Shown: piece after piece, positions 9,731 to 18,751 of the stretch | Layout of the letters: each line of letters begins with the position of its first letter | Position numbering within the stretch: the stretch's first letter is position 1 | Source of the DNA: Streptomyces griseus subsp. griseus | GTDB lineage: Bacteria > Actinomycetota > Actinomycetes > Streptomycetales > Streptomycetaceae | Direction: 5' to 3' | NCBI RefSeq assembly: GCF_000720255.1 | Contig: NZ_JOJE01000007.1 | Span: 62,001 to 126,000, forward strand | DNA: 64,000 bases | Made by a program: the position numbers and the translations under genes | Notes under the pieces: model-generated | Told to the model about the DNA's origin: nothing | The model's input: only the letters and a program-made list of their open reading frames with translations | The model's database searches: none

Positions 9731-11025
9731 CAGTAGCTCACCCCCAGGTGCGCCGCGATCCGCCTGCACTTGCTCATGGCGTCCTTCCAGGCCTTCTCGG
9801 GGTTCTTGCCGAGGACGCCGACGTTCTTGATCTCGTCCTTGATCGGCTGCCCGAGCGCGACGTCGAACGGGCTGTTGTAGGCGACAGCGATCTTCTGCGC
9901 GGCGGGCCCGAAGACGTCCATCGTGACCTGACCGCCGAAGAAGGCGTCGGGCTCGCGCAGCTGCTTCAGGCCGTACGAGGCGGGGGTGGAGGGGAAGAGA
10001 CCCGCGTCGACGTAGCCCTGCGCCTGGTTGCCCGCGTCGAGCATCCAGCTGATGATCTCGAAGGCCCGCTCGGGCTCCCGGCACTCCCGGGTGATCGACA
10101 GGAACGATCCGCCGTTGTTGGCGGGCCGCACCGGCATGTCGGCGACCCGCCACTTGCCCTTGGTCTTCGGCACGCCGTTCTTGATGTCGTTGCCGGCCCA
10201 GGAGGCGCCCAGCTGGCTCGGCAGCTTGCCCTCCTCGATCGCCGACAGCTGGTCCGGGGTGCCGTTGACGAGGTTCGAGACGATCCCGCGCCGCTTGGCC
10301 TGCACGGCGAGCGCCCAGGCGTCCCGCACATGCTGCTGGTCACCGATGAAGTGACGGTCCTTGTCGACGTACCGCTTGCTGCCCTGCTGCACCGCGTTCT
10401 CGAAGACGCTGTTGACGTCGGTGAGCAAGTACGTTCCCGGGATCCGCCGCTTGAGCCGCTCACCGGCCGTGAAGAACTTCTCCCAGGTGTTCAGCTCCTG
10501 GGACACGTCGGCCGGTTCGTACGGCAGCCCCGCCTTGCGGAACACCTCGTACTGGTAGAAGTGCGCGACCGGGCCGCAGTCGATCGGGAAGCCGATCATC
10601 GAGCCGTCGTCGGCGATGCCCTGGTCCCACTTCCACGGCAGGTACTGGGCTCTGTATGCGTCCGCGCCGAGTGTGCGCAGGTCCACGAACTGGTCGGCGT
10701 TGGGCAGGTAGGACGCCATGTCCTCGCCCTTGAGCCCCGCGATGTCGGGGACGTGGGCGCGGCCCGCCATCGTGGTGATCAGCTTGGAGCGGTAGTAGCC
10801 GCCGATCTTGACGGCCTTGAGGTCGACCGAGCTGTTGTAGCGGGCCCTCGCCTTCTTGATCACCGTGTCGCCCAGGCCGCCGTCCCAATACCACAGGACC
10901 ATGTTCCGGCCGGTGGAACCGGTCGGGACGGCACAGCCGGACGCCAGGCCGCCGAGCGCGGTCGCGGCCGAACCGGCCACTCCCGCGCGCAGCAGGCCTC
11001 TTCGTGAGAGCCGCACAGCTCCCAC
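9730..11025 (-). CDS. Extracellular sugar-binding lipoprotein of ABC importer
   Basis: 431 residues of the family-1 solute-binding type. The N-terminus combines a twin-arginine motif (SRRGLLRAG) with a lipobox ending LASGC, so it is probably a Tat-exported lipoprotein. The mature part shows MVLWYWDGG and later SQLGASWAGNDIKNGVPKTKG, both usual in CUT1 binding proteins. The likely start is GTG 11025; GTG 11016 is an alternative with a better-spaced GGTGGGAG. The gene lies 61 bp after the kinase gene and overlaps the permease gene by one base. Confidence 0.9.
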   Translation of the reverse strand: MGAVRLSRRGLLRAGVAGSAATALGGLASGCAVPTGSTGRNMVLWYWDGGLGDTVIKKARARYNSSVDLKAVKIGGYYRSKLITTMAGRAHVPDIAGLKGEDMASYLPNADQFVDLRTLGADAYRAQYLPWKWDQGIADDGSMIGFPIDCGPVAHFYQYEVFRKAGLPYEPADVSQELNTWEKFFTAGERLKRRIPGTYLLTDVNSVFENAVQQGSKRYVDKDRHFIGDQQHVRDAWALAVQAKRRGIVSNLVNGTPDQLSAIEEGKLPSQLGASWAGNDIKNGVPKTKGKWRVADMPVRPANNGGSFLSITRECREPERAFEIISWMLDAGNQAQGYVDAGLFPSTPASYGLKQLREPDAFFGGQVTMDVFGPAAQKIAVAYNSPFDVALGQPIKDEIKNVGVLGKNPEKAWKDAMSKCRRIAAHLGVSY

Positions 11026-11086
11026 CGCCTTTCGGATCTTCTCGGTTCTTGCATGGGGGGTGAGTGGTGCCGAGTAGTGCAGGGGG

Positions 11087-12106
11087 TCAGTGATGCCGTG
11101 CCGGTGGGGTGACGGGCGCGTACCGGACGGGAGCGCCGGCGTCCTTCGGCAGCCGGTCCGCGAGGAAGCCGTAGGCGGCCTTGAGTCCGGGGTCGGTCAG
11201 CGACCGCCACCAGCGGTCGACGCCGTACCAGCCGGGGGCGGCCAGCGCCCCGCTGTGGTGCCGGACCGACAGGCTCGCGGCGAGCACCGCGAACCGCAGC
11301 CGCTCCGCCAGCGGCCAGCCGCCGAGCGAGGCGGCGACGAAGCTCGCGCCGAAGACGTCCCCCGCACCTGTGGCGTCCAGGACGTCCACGGCGAGGGCGG
11401 GGACCTCGGCGTACTCGCCGGTCGTCTGGTCGACGGCGACCGCGCCGTCGCCGCCGCGCGTGACCACGGCCACCGGCACCAGCTCGGCGAGCGTCCCGAG
11501 GGCCGCGACCGCGCTGTCCGTCCGGGTGTACGCCATCGCCTCCGTCTCGTTCGGGAGGAAGGCGTGGCACAGCGCCAGCTGTGCGAGGAGGTCCCGGGAC
11601 CACTCCTGGGTGGGGTCCCAGCCGACGTCGGCGTAGATGTGGGTGCCGTTCGCGGCGGCCTTGGCGAGCCATGCGCGCGGCTCGGCCTCCAGGTGCACCA
11701 GGGCCGTGCGCGCCTCGGGCGGGTCGCCCACCAGCTCGTCCTGCGAGTACGGCGGTTCCTGTCCGTGGGTGACGAGCGCCCGGTCGTGGGCGTAGGCGAG
11801 GGAGACCGTGACCGGGGTGGGCCAGTCGTCGGCGACCCGCGAGAGCGAGAGGTCGACGCCCTCCTGACCGGCAAGGACCTCCTGGCAGTGGGCGCCGTAG
11901 AAGTCGTCGCCGAAGACCGTCGCGAGCGAGGTGCGCAGGCCGAACCGGGACGCGGCCACCGCCAGGTTGGCGATACCGCCGGGACCGGAACCCATCCCCG
12001 AGGTCCAGATCTCCTCGCCCGGTGTGGGCGGCTTGCCGAGACCGGTGAGGACGAGGTCGTAGAAGAGCAGCCCGGTCAGCAGCACATCGGGCCGGTCGTC
12101 GTCCAC
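11087..12106 (-). CDS. PfkB-family carbohydrate kinase
   Basis: 339 residues of the ribokinase fold: an N-terminal glycine-rich signature (GMGSGPGGIANLAVAA) and the C-terminal DATGAGDVFGASF, where Asp250 is the catalytic base. It should phosphorylate an imported monosaccharide in the cytoplasm; the exact sugar is unknown. The frame is open to 12220, but GTG 12106 follows AAAGGACG at good spacing. This is the first gene of the leftward operon, divergent from deoR, so the intervening region probably holds shared control sites. Confidence 0.88.
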   Translation of the reverse strand: MDDDRPDVLLTGLLFYDLVLTGLGKPPTPGEEIWTSGMGSGPGGIANLAVAASRFGLRTSLATVFGDDFYGAHCQEVLAGQEGVDLSLSRVADDWPTPVTVSLAYAHDRALVTHGQEPPYSQDELVGDPPEARTALVHLEAEPRAWLAKAAANGTHIYADVGWDPTQEWSRDLLAQLALCHAFLPNETEAMAYTRTDSAVAALGTLAELVPVAVVTRGGDGAVAVDQTTGEYAEVPALAVDVLDATGAGDVFGASFVAASLGGWPLAERLRFAVLAASLSVRHHSGALAAPGWYGVDRWWRSLTDPGLKAAYGFLADRLPKDAGAPVRYAPVTPPARHH

Positions 12107-12140
12107 GCGCAGGCGTCCTTTCGGTCGGGGTGGGGAGAGA

Positions 12141-12240
12141 TCGTCAAAACTCTTCAACTTGGTGACCGGAATCGTTGCGCCGCCTCGGAGATTGGTCAAT
12201 ACCCGAGCAGAAGCGAGCATGGAAATGATTGAAGATGACG
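12141..12240. promoter_or_regulatory. Divergent control region with spaced inverted repeats, candidate DeoR operator
   Basis: Between the kinase and deoR genes, TCGTCA-AAAC-TCTTCAA (12141-12157) faces TTGAAGA-TGACGA (12229-12241) in inverted orientation, the second copy lacking the 4-bp spacer. The second copy overlaps the start region of deoR, which would suit autoregulation. The halves lie about 80 bp apart, which suits looping by an oligomeric DeoR-family repressor. This is inferred from sequence symmetry only. Confidence 0.5.
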
Positions 12241-13020
12241 AGTAGTGTTCACGCCGTGCTGGCAGAACGACGACACCAACTCATCCTGCGCGCCCTGCGC
12301 TCCGGGGGCCCCGCGGCAGTGACCGATCTCTCCGTACAGCTGGGTGTGAGCCCCGCCACCGTTCGGCGTGACCTCCTCAAACTGGAGGAAGAGGGCCTCC
12401 TCACCCGGGTCCACGGCGGCGCCGTGATGGAGGAGGGCGACCAGCCCTTCGCCGAGGTCGCCGAGGTGCGCGTGCCCGAGAAGGACGCCATAGCCGCTCA
12501 CGCGGCGGCGATGGTCGAGGACGGTCAGTCGGTTCTGCTCGACATCGGCACCACCGCCTACCGGCTGGCCCGACAGCTCCACGGCCGCCGGCTCACCGTG
12601 ATCACCAGCAACCTCGTGGTCTACGAGGAACTCGCCGACGACGAGGGCATCGAACTGGTGCTGCTCGGCGGCATGGTCCGCCGCGAGTACCGCTCCCTGG
12701 TCGGCTTCCTCACCGAGGACAACCTGCGCCAGCTGCACGCCGACTGGCTCTTCCTCGGCACCAGTGGAGTGCGCCCGGGTGGGCAGGTGATGGACACGAC
12801 GGTCGTCGAGGTCCCGGTGAAACGGGCCATGATCAAGGCCGGTGACCAGGTCGTCCTGCTCGCCGACGCGGCGAAGTTCCCGGGTACGGGCATGGCGCGG
12901 GTCTGCGGTCCCGAGGAGCTGGACGTGGTGGTGACGAACGCGCCGGTGAACCCGGCGACGCGGTCCTCCCTGGAGGAGGCGGGCGTCGAGGTGGTCGTGG
13001 CAGGAAAGGTGCAAGGGTGA
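12235..13020 (+). CDS. DeoR/GlpR-family transcriptional repressor of the glycan locus
   Basis: 261 residues. The N-terminal winged helix-turn-helix reads ERRHQLILRALRSGG followed by VSPATVRRDLLKLEEEG, the DeoR signature. The C-terminal sugar-phosphate sensor domain shows DIGTTAYRLAR, TSNLVVYEEL and LGGMVRREYRSLVG. Its inducer is probably a phosphorylated sugar, perhaps the product of the PfkB kinase encoded divergently. The start is uncertain: TTG 12229, ATG 12235 and GTG 12256 are all possible, and I use ATG. It overlaps the GH4 gene as GTGA. Confidence 0.9.
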   Translation: MTSSVHAVLAERRHQLILRALRSGGPAAVTDLSVQLGVSPATVRRDLLKLEEEGLLTRVHGGAVMEEGDQPFAEVAEVRVPEKDAIAAHAAAMVEDGQSVLLDIGTTAYRLARQLHGRRLTVITSNLVVYEELADDEGIELVLLGGMVRREYRSLVGFLTEDNLRQLHADWLFLGTSGVRPGGQVMDTTVVEVPVKRAMIKAGDQVVLLADAAKFPGTGMARVCGPEELDVVVTNAPVNPATRSSLEEAGVEVVVAGKVQG

Positions 13021-14354
13021 AACTGACGATTCTGGGTGGCGGCGGGTTCCGGGTGCCGCTCGTGTACGGGGCGCTCCTGACGGACCGCGCCGAGGGACGG
13101 GTCACGGAGGTCGTCCTGCACGACCTGGACGACGGCCGGCTGCAGGCGGTCGCCCGCGTCCTGTCCGAACAGGCGGCGGCCGTCCCCGACGCCCCCACCG
13201 TGACCGCCACCACCGACCTCGACGAGGCCCTTCGCGGCGCCGACTTCGTCTTCTCGGCGATCCGGGTCGGCGGCCTGGAGGGCCGGGCGAACGACGAGCG
13301 GGTCGCGCTGGCGGAGGGGGTCCTCGGGCAGGAGACGGTCGGCGCGGGCGGCATCGCCTACGGCCTGCGCACCGTCCCCGTCGCCGAGGACATCGCCCGG
13401 CGGGTGGCCCGCCTCGCCCCCGACGCCTGGGTCATCAACTTCACCAACCCGGCCGGACTGGTCACCGAGGCCATGTCCCGCCACCTCGGCGACCGCGTCA
13501 TCGGCATCTGCGACTCGCCGGTCGGCCTCGGCCGCCGTATCGCCCGCGTCCTCGGCGCCAACCCGCGGGACGCCTGGATCGACTACGTCGGTCTCAACCA
13601 CCTCGGCTGGGTACGCGGTCTGCGGGTCGACGGCCGGGACGAGCTGCCCCGGCTGCTCGCCGACCCCGACCTGCTCGGCTCCTTCGAGGAGGGCAAGCTC
13701 TTCGGCGTCGACTGGCTGCGCTCCCTGGGCGCGATCCCCAACGAATACCTGCACTACTACTACTTCAACCGCGAGGCCGTCCGCGCCTACCAGCAGGCCG
13801 ACAAGACCCGCGGCGCTTTCCTCGCCGATCAGCAGGCCCGCTTCTACGAGGAGATGCGCGACCCCGGCGCGGCCGCCCTCACGACCTGGGACCGCACCCG
13901 CGCCGAGCGCGAGGCCACCTACATGGCCGAGAACCGGGAGAGCGCGGGCGCGGGCGAACGCGACGCCGACGACCTCTCCGGCGGCTACGAGAAGGTGGCC
14001 CTCGCCCTGATGCGGGCCATCGCCCGCGACGAACGCACCACCCTGATCCTCAACGTGCGCAACCAGAACACCCTCTCGGTGCTCGACGGGGACGCCGTCA
14101 TCGAGGTCCCCTGCCTGGTCGACGCCAACGGCGCCCACCCGGTCGCGGTGGCCCCGCTGCCCGACCACGCCACCGGCCTGGTCTGCGCGGTCAAGGCGGT
14201 CGAGCGCGAGGTGCTCGCCGCCGCCGCGTCCGGCTCGCGTACGACGGCCGTCAAGGCGTTCGCGCTGCACCCGCTCGTCGACTCCGTCAACGTGGCCCGG
14301 CGCCTGGTCGAGGGGTACACGTCCGTCCACCCGGGCCTCGCGTACCTCAAGTAG
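13017..14354 (+). CDS. GH4 family glycosidase (6-phospho-beta-glucosidase-like)
   Basis: 445 residues. GH4 enzymes use NAD and a divalent metal in an oxidation-elimination mechanism. Seen here are the Rossmann start LTILGGGGFRVP, the metal-ligand cysteine in IGICDSPVGLGRR, the histidine in VGLNHLGWVRGL, and NFTNPAGLVTEA. The wording is closest to the 6-phospho-beta-glucosidase branch, but no phosphotransferase system is encoded nearby, so a non-phosphorylated substrate or one phosphorylated by the PfkB kinase is possible. The GTG start overlaps the deoR stop. Confidence 0.88.
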   Translation: MKLTILGGGGFRVPLVYGALLTDRAEGRVTEVVLHDLDDGRLQAVARVLSEQAAAVPDAPTVTATTDLDEALRGADFVFSAIRVGGLEGRANDERVALAEGVLGQETVGAGGIAYGLRTVPVAEDIARRVARLAPDAWVINFTNPAGLVTEAMSRHLGDRVIGICDSPVGLGRRIARVLGANPRDAWIDYVGLNHLGWVRGLRVDGRDELPRLLADPDLLGSFEEGKLFGVDWLRSLGAIPNEYLHYYYFNREAVRAYQQADKTRGAFLADQQARFYEEMRDPGAAALTTWDRTRAEREATYMAENRESAGAGERDADDLSGGYEKVALALMRAIARDERTTLILNVRNQNTLSVLDGDAVIEVPCLVDANGAHPVAVAPLPDHATGLVCAVKAVEREVLAAAASGSRTTAVKAFALHPLVDSVNVARRLVEGYTSVHPGLAYLK

Positions 14355-14363
14355 GCTCCCGGC

Positions 14364-14377
14364 GGTAAGCGCTTTCC
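14364..14377. promoter_or_regulatory. LacI-type palindrome upstream of alpha-mannosidase gene
   Basis: GGT-AAGCGCTT-TCC is a near-perfect palindrome around the GCGC centre that LacI-family sugar regulators usually bind. It sits in the 73-bp gap between the GH4 and GH38 genes, about 50 bp upstream of the GH38 start. No LacI-family gene is in the window, so any such regulator would act from elsewhere. Confidence 0.5.
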
Positions 14378-14427
14378 CCGAGCACTCGCCCCGCCCTCCT
14401 CTCCACACCCTTCTCCCGGAGACCTTC

Positions 14428-17400
14428 ATGCACGACGAACGCCGCCGCATCGAGGAGCGCGTCGAGCGCGTCCACAACCAGCGCATCAAGCCCGCGATCT
14501 ACGCGGCCACCGTCCCCTTCGAGGTGGAGGCCTGGCAGGCTCCGGGGGAGCCGGTCCCCTTCGAGGAGGCCGCGGCCGCCCGCTACCAGCCCTTCGCCAT
14601 GGAAACCCCCTGGGGCCCGCCCTGGGGCACCACCTGGTTCCGCATGCGCGGCCAGGTGCCCGCCGAGTGGGCCGGTCGGCGCGTCGAGGCGGTCATCGAC
14701 CTCGGCTTCGTCGGCGACTGGCCCGGCAACCAGGCCGAGGCCCTGGTGCACCTGCCCGACGGCCGTCCCCTGAAGGCGGTCAACCCGCTCAACCAGTACG
14801 TGCCGATCGCCAACCCCGCCACCGGCGGCGAGCAGATCGACTACCTCGTCGAGGCGGCCTCCAACCCCGACATCCTCGCGAACGACTTCGCCGGGCCGAC
14901 CCCGCTCGGCGACGTCCTGACCGCCGGCGACAAGCCGCTCTACGTCTTCAAGCGCGCCGACATCGCCGTCCTCGACGAGCAGGTCTGGCACCTCGACCTC
15001 GACCTGCAGGTGCTGCGCGGGCTGATGGTCCACCTCGGCGAGCACGAGCCCCGCCGCCACGAGATCGCGCACGCCCTGGACCGGGCCATGGACGCCCTCG
15101 ACCTGGACGACATCTCCGGCAGCGCCGCGGCCGTCCGCGAGGTGCTCGCCCCCGTCCTGGCCAAGCCCGCCCACGCCAGCGCCCACACCATCTCCGGCGT
15201 CGGCCACGCCCACATCGACTCCGCCTGGCTGTGGCCCATCCGCGAGACCAAGCGCAAGACGTCCCGCACCTTCTCCAACGTCACCTCGCTCGCCGACGAG
15301 TACGACGACTTCATCTTCGCCTGCTCCCAGGCCCAGCAGTACGAGTGGGTGCGCGACCACTACCCGCACGTGTGGGCCCGCATCCAGGAGTCCGTGAAGA
15401 AGGGCCAGTGGGCGCCCGTCGGCGGCATGTGGGTGGAGGCCGACGGCAACCTGCCCGGCGGCGAGGCGATCGCCCGCCAGCTGGTCCACGGCAAGCGGTT
15501 CTTCATCGAGCACTTCGGCATCGAGACCAAGGGCGTCTGGCTGCCGGACTCCTTCGGCTACACCGCCGCCTACCCGCAGCTCGCCAAGCTCGCCGGCAAC
15601 GACTGGTTCCTCACCCAGAAGATCTCCTGGAACCAGACCAACAAGTTCCCCCACCACACCTTCTGGTGGGAGGGCATCGACGGCACCCGCATCTTCACCC
15701 ACTTCCCGCCGGTCGACACCTACAACGCCCGCTTCAGCGGCGAGGAGATGGACCGCGCCGTACGCAACTACTCCGAGAAGGGCGGCGGCACCCGCTCCCT
15801 CGCCCCGTTCGGCTGGGGCGACGGCGGTGGCGGTCCCACCCGCGAGATCATGGAACGCGCCCGCCGGCTCGCCGACCTGGAGGGCTCGCCCAAGGTCGTC
15901 ATCGAGCACCCCGACGACTTCTTCGCCCAGGCCCGCGAGGAGTACCCGGACGCCCCGGTCTGGAACGGCGAGCTCTACCTCGAGCTGCACCGCGCCACCT
16001 ACACCTCCCAGGCCCGCACCAAGCAGGGCAACCGGCGCAGCGAACACAAGCTGCGGGAGGCCGAGCTGTGGGCGACCACCGCGGCCCTGCACGCGCCGGG
16101 CTACACCTACCCCTACGAGAAGCTGGACCGGCTGTGGAAGACGGTGCTGCTGCACCAGTTCCACGACATCCTGCCCGGCTCGTCGATCGCCTGGGTGCAC
16201 CGCGAGGCGGAGGCCGAGTACGCCCGCGTGGCACAGGAGCTGGAGGCCCTGACGGCCGAGGCGATCACGGCGCTGGGCTCCGGAGGCACCCGGGTGTTCA
16301 ACACGAGCCCCTACGACCGCGCCGAGGTCGTGCGCACCTCCGCGGGCGCCCCCGCGTACGTCGAGGTGCCCGCGAACGGCAGCGCACCCCTCGCCGCCGC
16401 CGAGGCGCCGCGGCCGGTGACGGTCTCCGGCGGTGTCCTCGACAACGGACTGGTGCGGATCCGGGTCGCCGACGACGGCACACTGTCCTCCGTGTACGAC
16501 CTGCGGGCGGAGCGTGAGGTCCTCGCCGGCCCGGGCAACCTGCTGCGCCTGCACACCGACCTCCCCAACTACTGGGACGCCTGGGACATCGACAAGCACT
16601 ACAAGAACCGCTACACCGACCTGCTGGAGCCAGACTCGGTGACCGTCGTCGAGGAGGACCCGCTGCTCGGCGCGATCCGTGTCACGCGCTCCTTCGGCAA
16701 GGGCTCCACGATCACCCAGACCATCACCCTGCGCGCCGGAAGCCCCCGCGTCGACTTCGAGACCGACATCGACTGGCACGAGGCCGAGAAGATCCTCAAG
16801 GCCGGCTTCCCGGTGGACGTCCGCGCCGCGCACTCCTCCGCGGAGATCCAGTTCGGCCACGTCCAGCGCCCCACCCACACCAACACCAGCTGGGAGGCGG
16901 CCCGCTTCGAGGTCTCGGGCCACCGCTGGGTGCACGTCGGCGAGCCCGGCTACGGCGTCGCCGTCATCAACGACTCGACGTACGGCCACGATGTCTCCCG
17001 CACGGTCCGCGAGGACGGCGGTACGACGACGAAGGTCAGCCTCAGCCTGGTGCGCGCTCCGCGCGTCCCCGACCCCGAGGCCGACCAGGGCAGGCACCGC
17101 TTCACCTACTCCCTGCTGCCCGGCGCGACCATCGAGGACGCCGTCGCCGAGGGCTACTCGCTCAACCTGCCGCTCAGGGTCGCGGAGTCGGCGGGCGCCC
17201 CGGAGCCGGTCGTCTCCGTCACCGGCGAGGGTGTGACCGTCGAGGCGGTCAAGCTCGCCGACGACGCGTCCGGCGATGTCGTGGTCCGCCTGTACGAGTG
17301 CCGCGGCGGACGCGCCCAGGGCGTGCTGCGCACCGGCTTCCCGCTGGCCGGCGGCCAGGTCACCGACCTGCTCGAACGCCCGCTGGAGAACGCGGACATC

Positions 17401-17481
17401 GCGGACGACGGAGGAGTCGCGGTCTCGCTGCGCCCCTTCCAGGTCCTCACGCTCCGTCTGAAGCGCGCCGGAGAGAACTGA
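14428..17481 (+). CDS. Alpha-mannosidase, GH38
   Basis: 1017 residues, usual for bacterial GH38. The enzyme is zinc-dependent and retaining. The metal site begins GVGHAHIDSAWLWPIRE (His262, Asp264), the nucleophile is Asp374 in VWLPDSFGYTAAYPQ, and a further metal histidine is in LHQFHDILPGSSI. The middle and C-terminal beta domains follow. No signal peptide is seen, so it acts in the cytoplasm on imported oligosaccharides. ATG 14428 follows CCGGAGAC. The fucosidase gene starts 2 bp after its stop. Confidence 0.95.
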   Translation: MHDERRRIEERVERVHNQRIKPAIYAATVPFEVEAWQAPGEPVPFEEAAAARYQPFAMETPWGPPWGTTWFRMRGQVPAEWAGRRVEAVIDLGFVGDWPGNQAEALVHLPDGRPLKAVNPLNQYVPIANPATGGEQIDYLVEAASNPDILANDFAGPTPLGDVLTAGDKPLYVFKRADIAVLDEQVWHLDLDLQVLRGLMVHLGEHEPRRHEIAHALDRAMDALDLDDISGSAAAVREVLAPVLAKPAHASAHTISGVGHAHIDSAWLWPIRETKRKTSRTFSNVTSLADEYDDFIFACSQAQQYEWVRDHYPHVWARIQESVKKGQWAPVGGMWVEADGNLPGGEAIARQLVHGKRFFIEHFGIETKGVWLPDSFGYTAAYPQLAKLAGNDWFLTQKISWNQTNKFPHHTFWWEGIDGTRIFTHFPPVDTYNARFSGEEMDRAVRNYSEKGGGTRSLAPFGWGDGGGGPTREIMERARRLADLEGSPKVVIEHPDDFFAQAREEYPDAPVWNGELYLELHRATYTSQARTKQGNRRSEHKLREAELWATTAALHAPGYTYPYEKLDRLWKTVLLHQFHDILPGSSIAWVHREAEAEYARVAQELEALTAEAITALGSGGTRVFNTSPYDRAEVVRTSAGAPAYVEVPANGSAPLAAAEAPRPVTVSGGVLDNGLVRIRVADDGTLSSVYDLRAEREVLAGPGNLLRLHTDLPNYWDAWDIDKHYKNRYTDLLEPDSVTVVEEDPLLGAIRVTRSFGKGSTITQTITLRAGSPRVDFETDIDWHEAEKILKAGFPVDVRAAHSSAEIQFGHVQRPTHTNTSWEAARFEVSGHRWVHVGEPGYGVAVINDSTYGHDVSRTVREDGGTTTKVSLSLVRAPRVPDPEADQGRHRFTYSLLPGATIEDAVAEGYSLNLPLRVAESAGAPEPVVSVTGEGVTVEAVKLADDASGDVVVRLYECRGGRAQGVLRTGFPLAGGQVTDLLERPLENADIADDGGVAVSLRPFQVLTLRLKRAGEN

Positions 17482-17483
17482 CC

Positions 17484-18734
17484 ATGCCGATGCAACCGTG
17501 GTTCGACGACGCCAAGTTGGGGATCTTCATCCACTGGGGCATCTACGCCGTCGACGGCGTCCAGGAGTCCTGGTCGTTCTACGACGACATCGTGCCGCAC
17601 GACCGGTACATGTCCCAGCTCGACCGCTTCACCGGCGCCCACTACGACCCGCGGGCCTGGGCGAAGCTCTTCGCGCGGGCCGGCGCCAGGTACGCCGTCC
17701 TGACCAGCCGCCACCACGACGGCGTCGCCCTGTGGGACACCGCGTACGGCGACCTCAACCTGGGCCGCGACTACCTCTCCGGCTACGCCGAGGCATTGCG
17801 GGAGGAGGGGCTGAAGGTCGGCCTCTACTACTCGCACTCGGACTGGAACCACCCGGACTACGCCACCACGCGCAAGCCGGGCCGCCCGCCGGAGATGGAG
17901 GACAACCGCTACTCCGAATGCGCGGCCGAGGACGAGGACCTGGACGCCTGGGAGCGGTTCATCGCCTACCGCGACGGCCAGATCCGCGAACTGGCCTCCC
18001 GCTACCGCCCGGACCTGATGTGGTTCGACGGTGAGTGGGACCGCAGCGAGGAGCAGTGGCGCATCCCCGAACTCGCCGCGCTCATCCGCTCCTACACGCC
18101 CGACGTCGTCTTCAACGCCCGCATGCTGAGCGAGGGTGACTACGCCACGCCCGAACTGGGCGCTCCGATCGTCCCGCCCGAGGGGCCGTGGGAGCTGTGC
18201 CTGACGATCAACGACTCCTGGGGCTTCCAGCACCACGACCGCAACCACAAGTCGGTCGACCAGCTGATCCGCTACTTCGCCGAGACGATCGGCGGCGGTG
18301 GCAACCTGCTGCTCAGTGTGGGACCGCGGGAGGACGGCACGATCCCCGAGGAGCAGGCCGAGCGGCTGGAGGGGCTGGGCGACTGGATCGCAAAGCACGC
18401 CGAAGCCGTTTACGGCACCGTGCGGGGGCTGCCCGCGGGCCATCATTACGGACCGAGCACCCTCTCCAAGGACCGCCGCACGCTGTATCTGGTCCTCTTC
18501 GACGCCCCGCGCGCCGAGATCAACGTGCGCGGGCTGCTCAGCAAGGCCCGCCGGATCACGGTGCTCGGCAGCGGCACGGAACTCTCCCACCGGATCACCG
18601 GCGGCCTGCACGAGACACCGGGAATGCTGTGGATCGAGCCGCCCACCGGGGCCGACCTCGACCCGCACGCCACGGTGCTCAAGGTCGAACTCGACGGAGA
18701 ACTGGAGATCTACCGCGGCTCGGGTCGCTTCTGA
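17484..18734 (+). CDS. Alpha-L-fucosidase, GH29
   Basis: 416 residues. The GH29 hallmark start (WFDDAKLGIFIHWGIYAVDG) is followed by YAVLTSRHHDGVALWDT and the nucleophile Asp182 in LMWFDGEW. It should remove alpha-linked fucose by a retaining mechanism. The protein lacks a signal peptide and is probably cytoplasmic. ATG 17484 lies 2 bp after the GH38 stop, so the two enzymes are co-expressed. It closes the rightward operon and is followed by a strong hairpin. Confidence 0.94.
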   Translation: MPMQPWFDDAKLGIFIHWGIYAVDGVQESWSFYDDIVPHDRYMSQLDRFTGAHYDPRAWAKLFARAGARYAVLTSRHHDGVALWDTAYGDLNLGRDYLSGYAEALREEGLKVGLYYSHSDWNHPDYATTRKPGRPPEMEDNRYSECAAEDEDLDAWERFIAYRDGQIRELASRYRPDLMWFDGEWDRSEEQWRIPELAALIRSYTPDVVFNARMLSEGDYATPELGAPIVPPEGPWELCLTINDSWGFQHHDRNHKSVDQLIRYFAETIGGGGNLLLSVGPREDGTIPEEQAERLEGLGDWIAKHAEAVYGTVRGLPAGHHYGPSTLSKDRRTLYLVLFDAPRAEINVRGLLSKARRITVLGSGTELSHRITGGLHETPGMLWIEPPTGADLDPHATVLKVELDGELEIYRGSGRF

Positions 18735-18751
18735 TCCCGCAGTCGGCATCG

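Noticed and set aside
14347..17097. Long 916-codon open frame on the - strand
   Set aside because: It is antisense to the GH38 alpha-mannosidase gene and its translation is low-complexity V/G/D-rich sequence, as expected for a shadow in GC-rich DNA.
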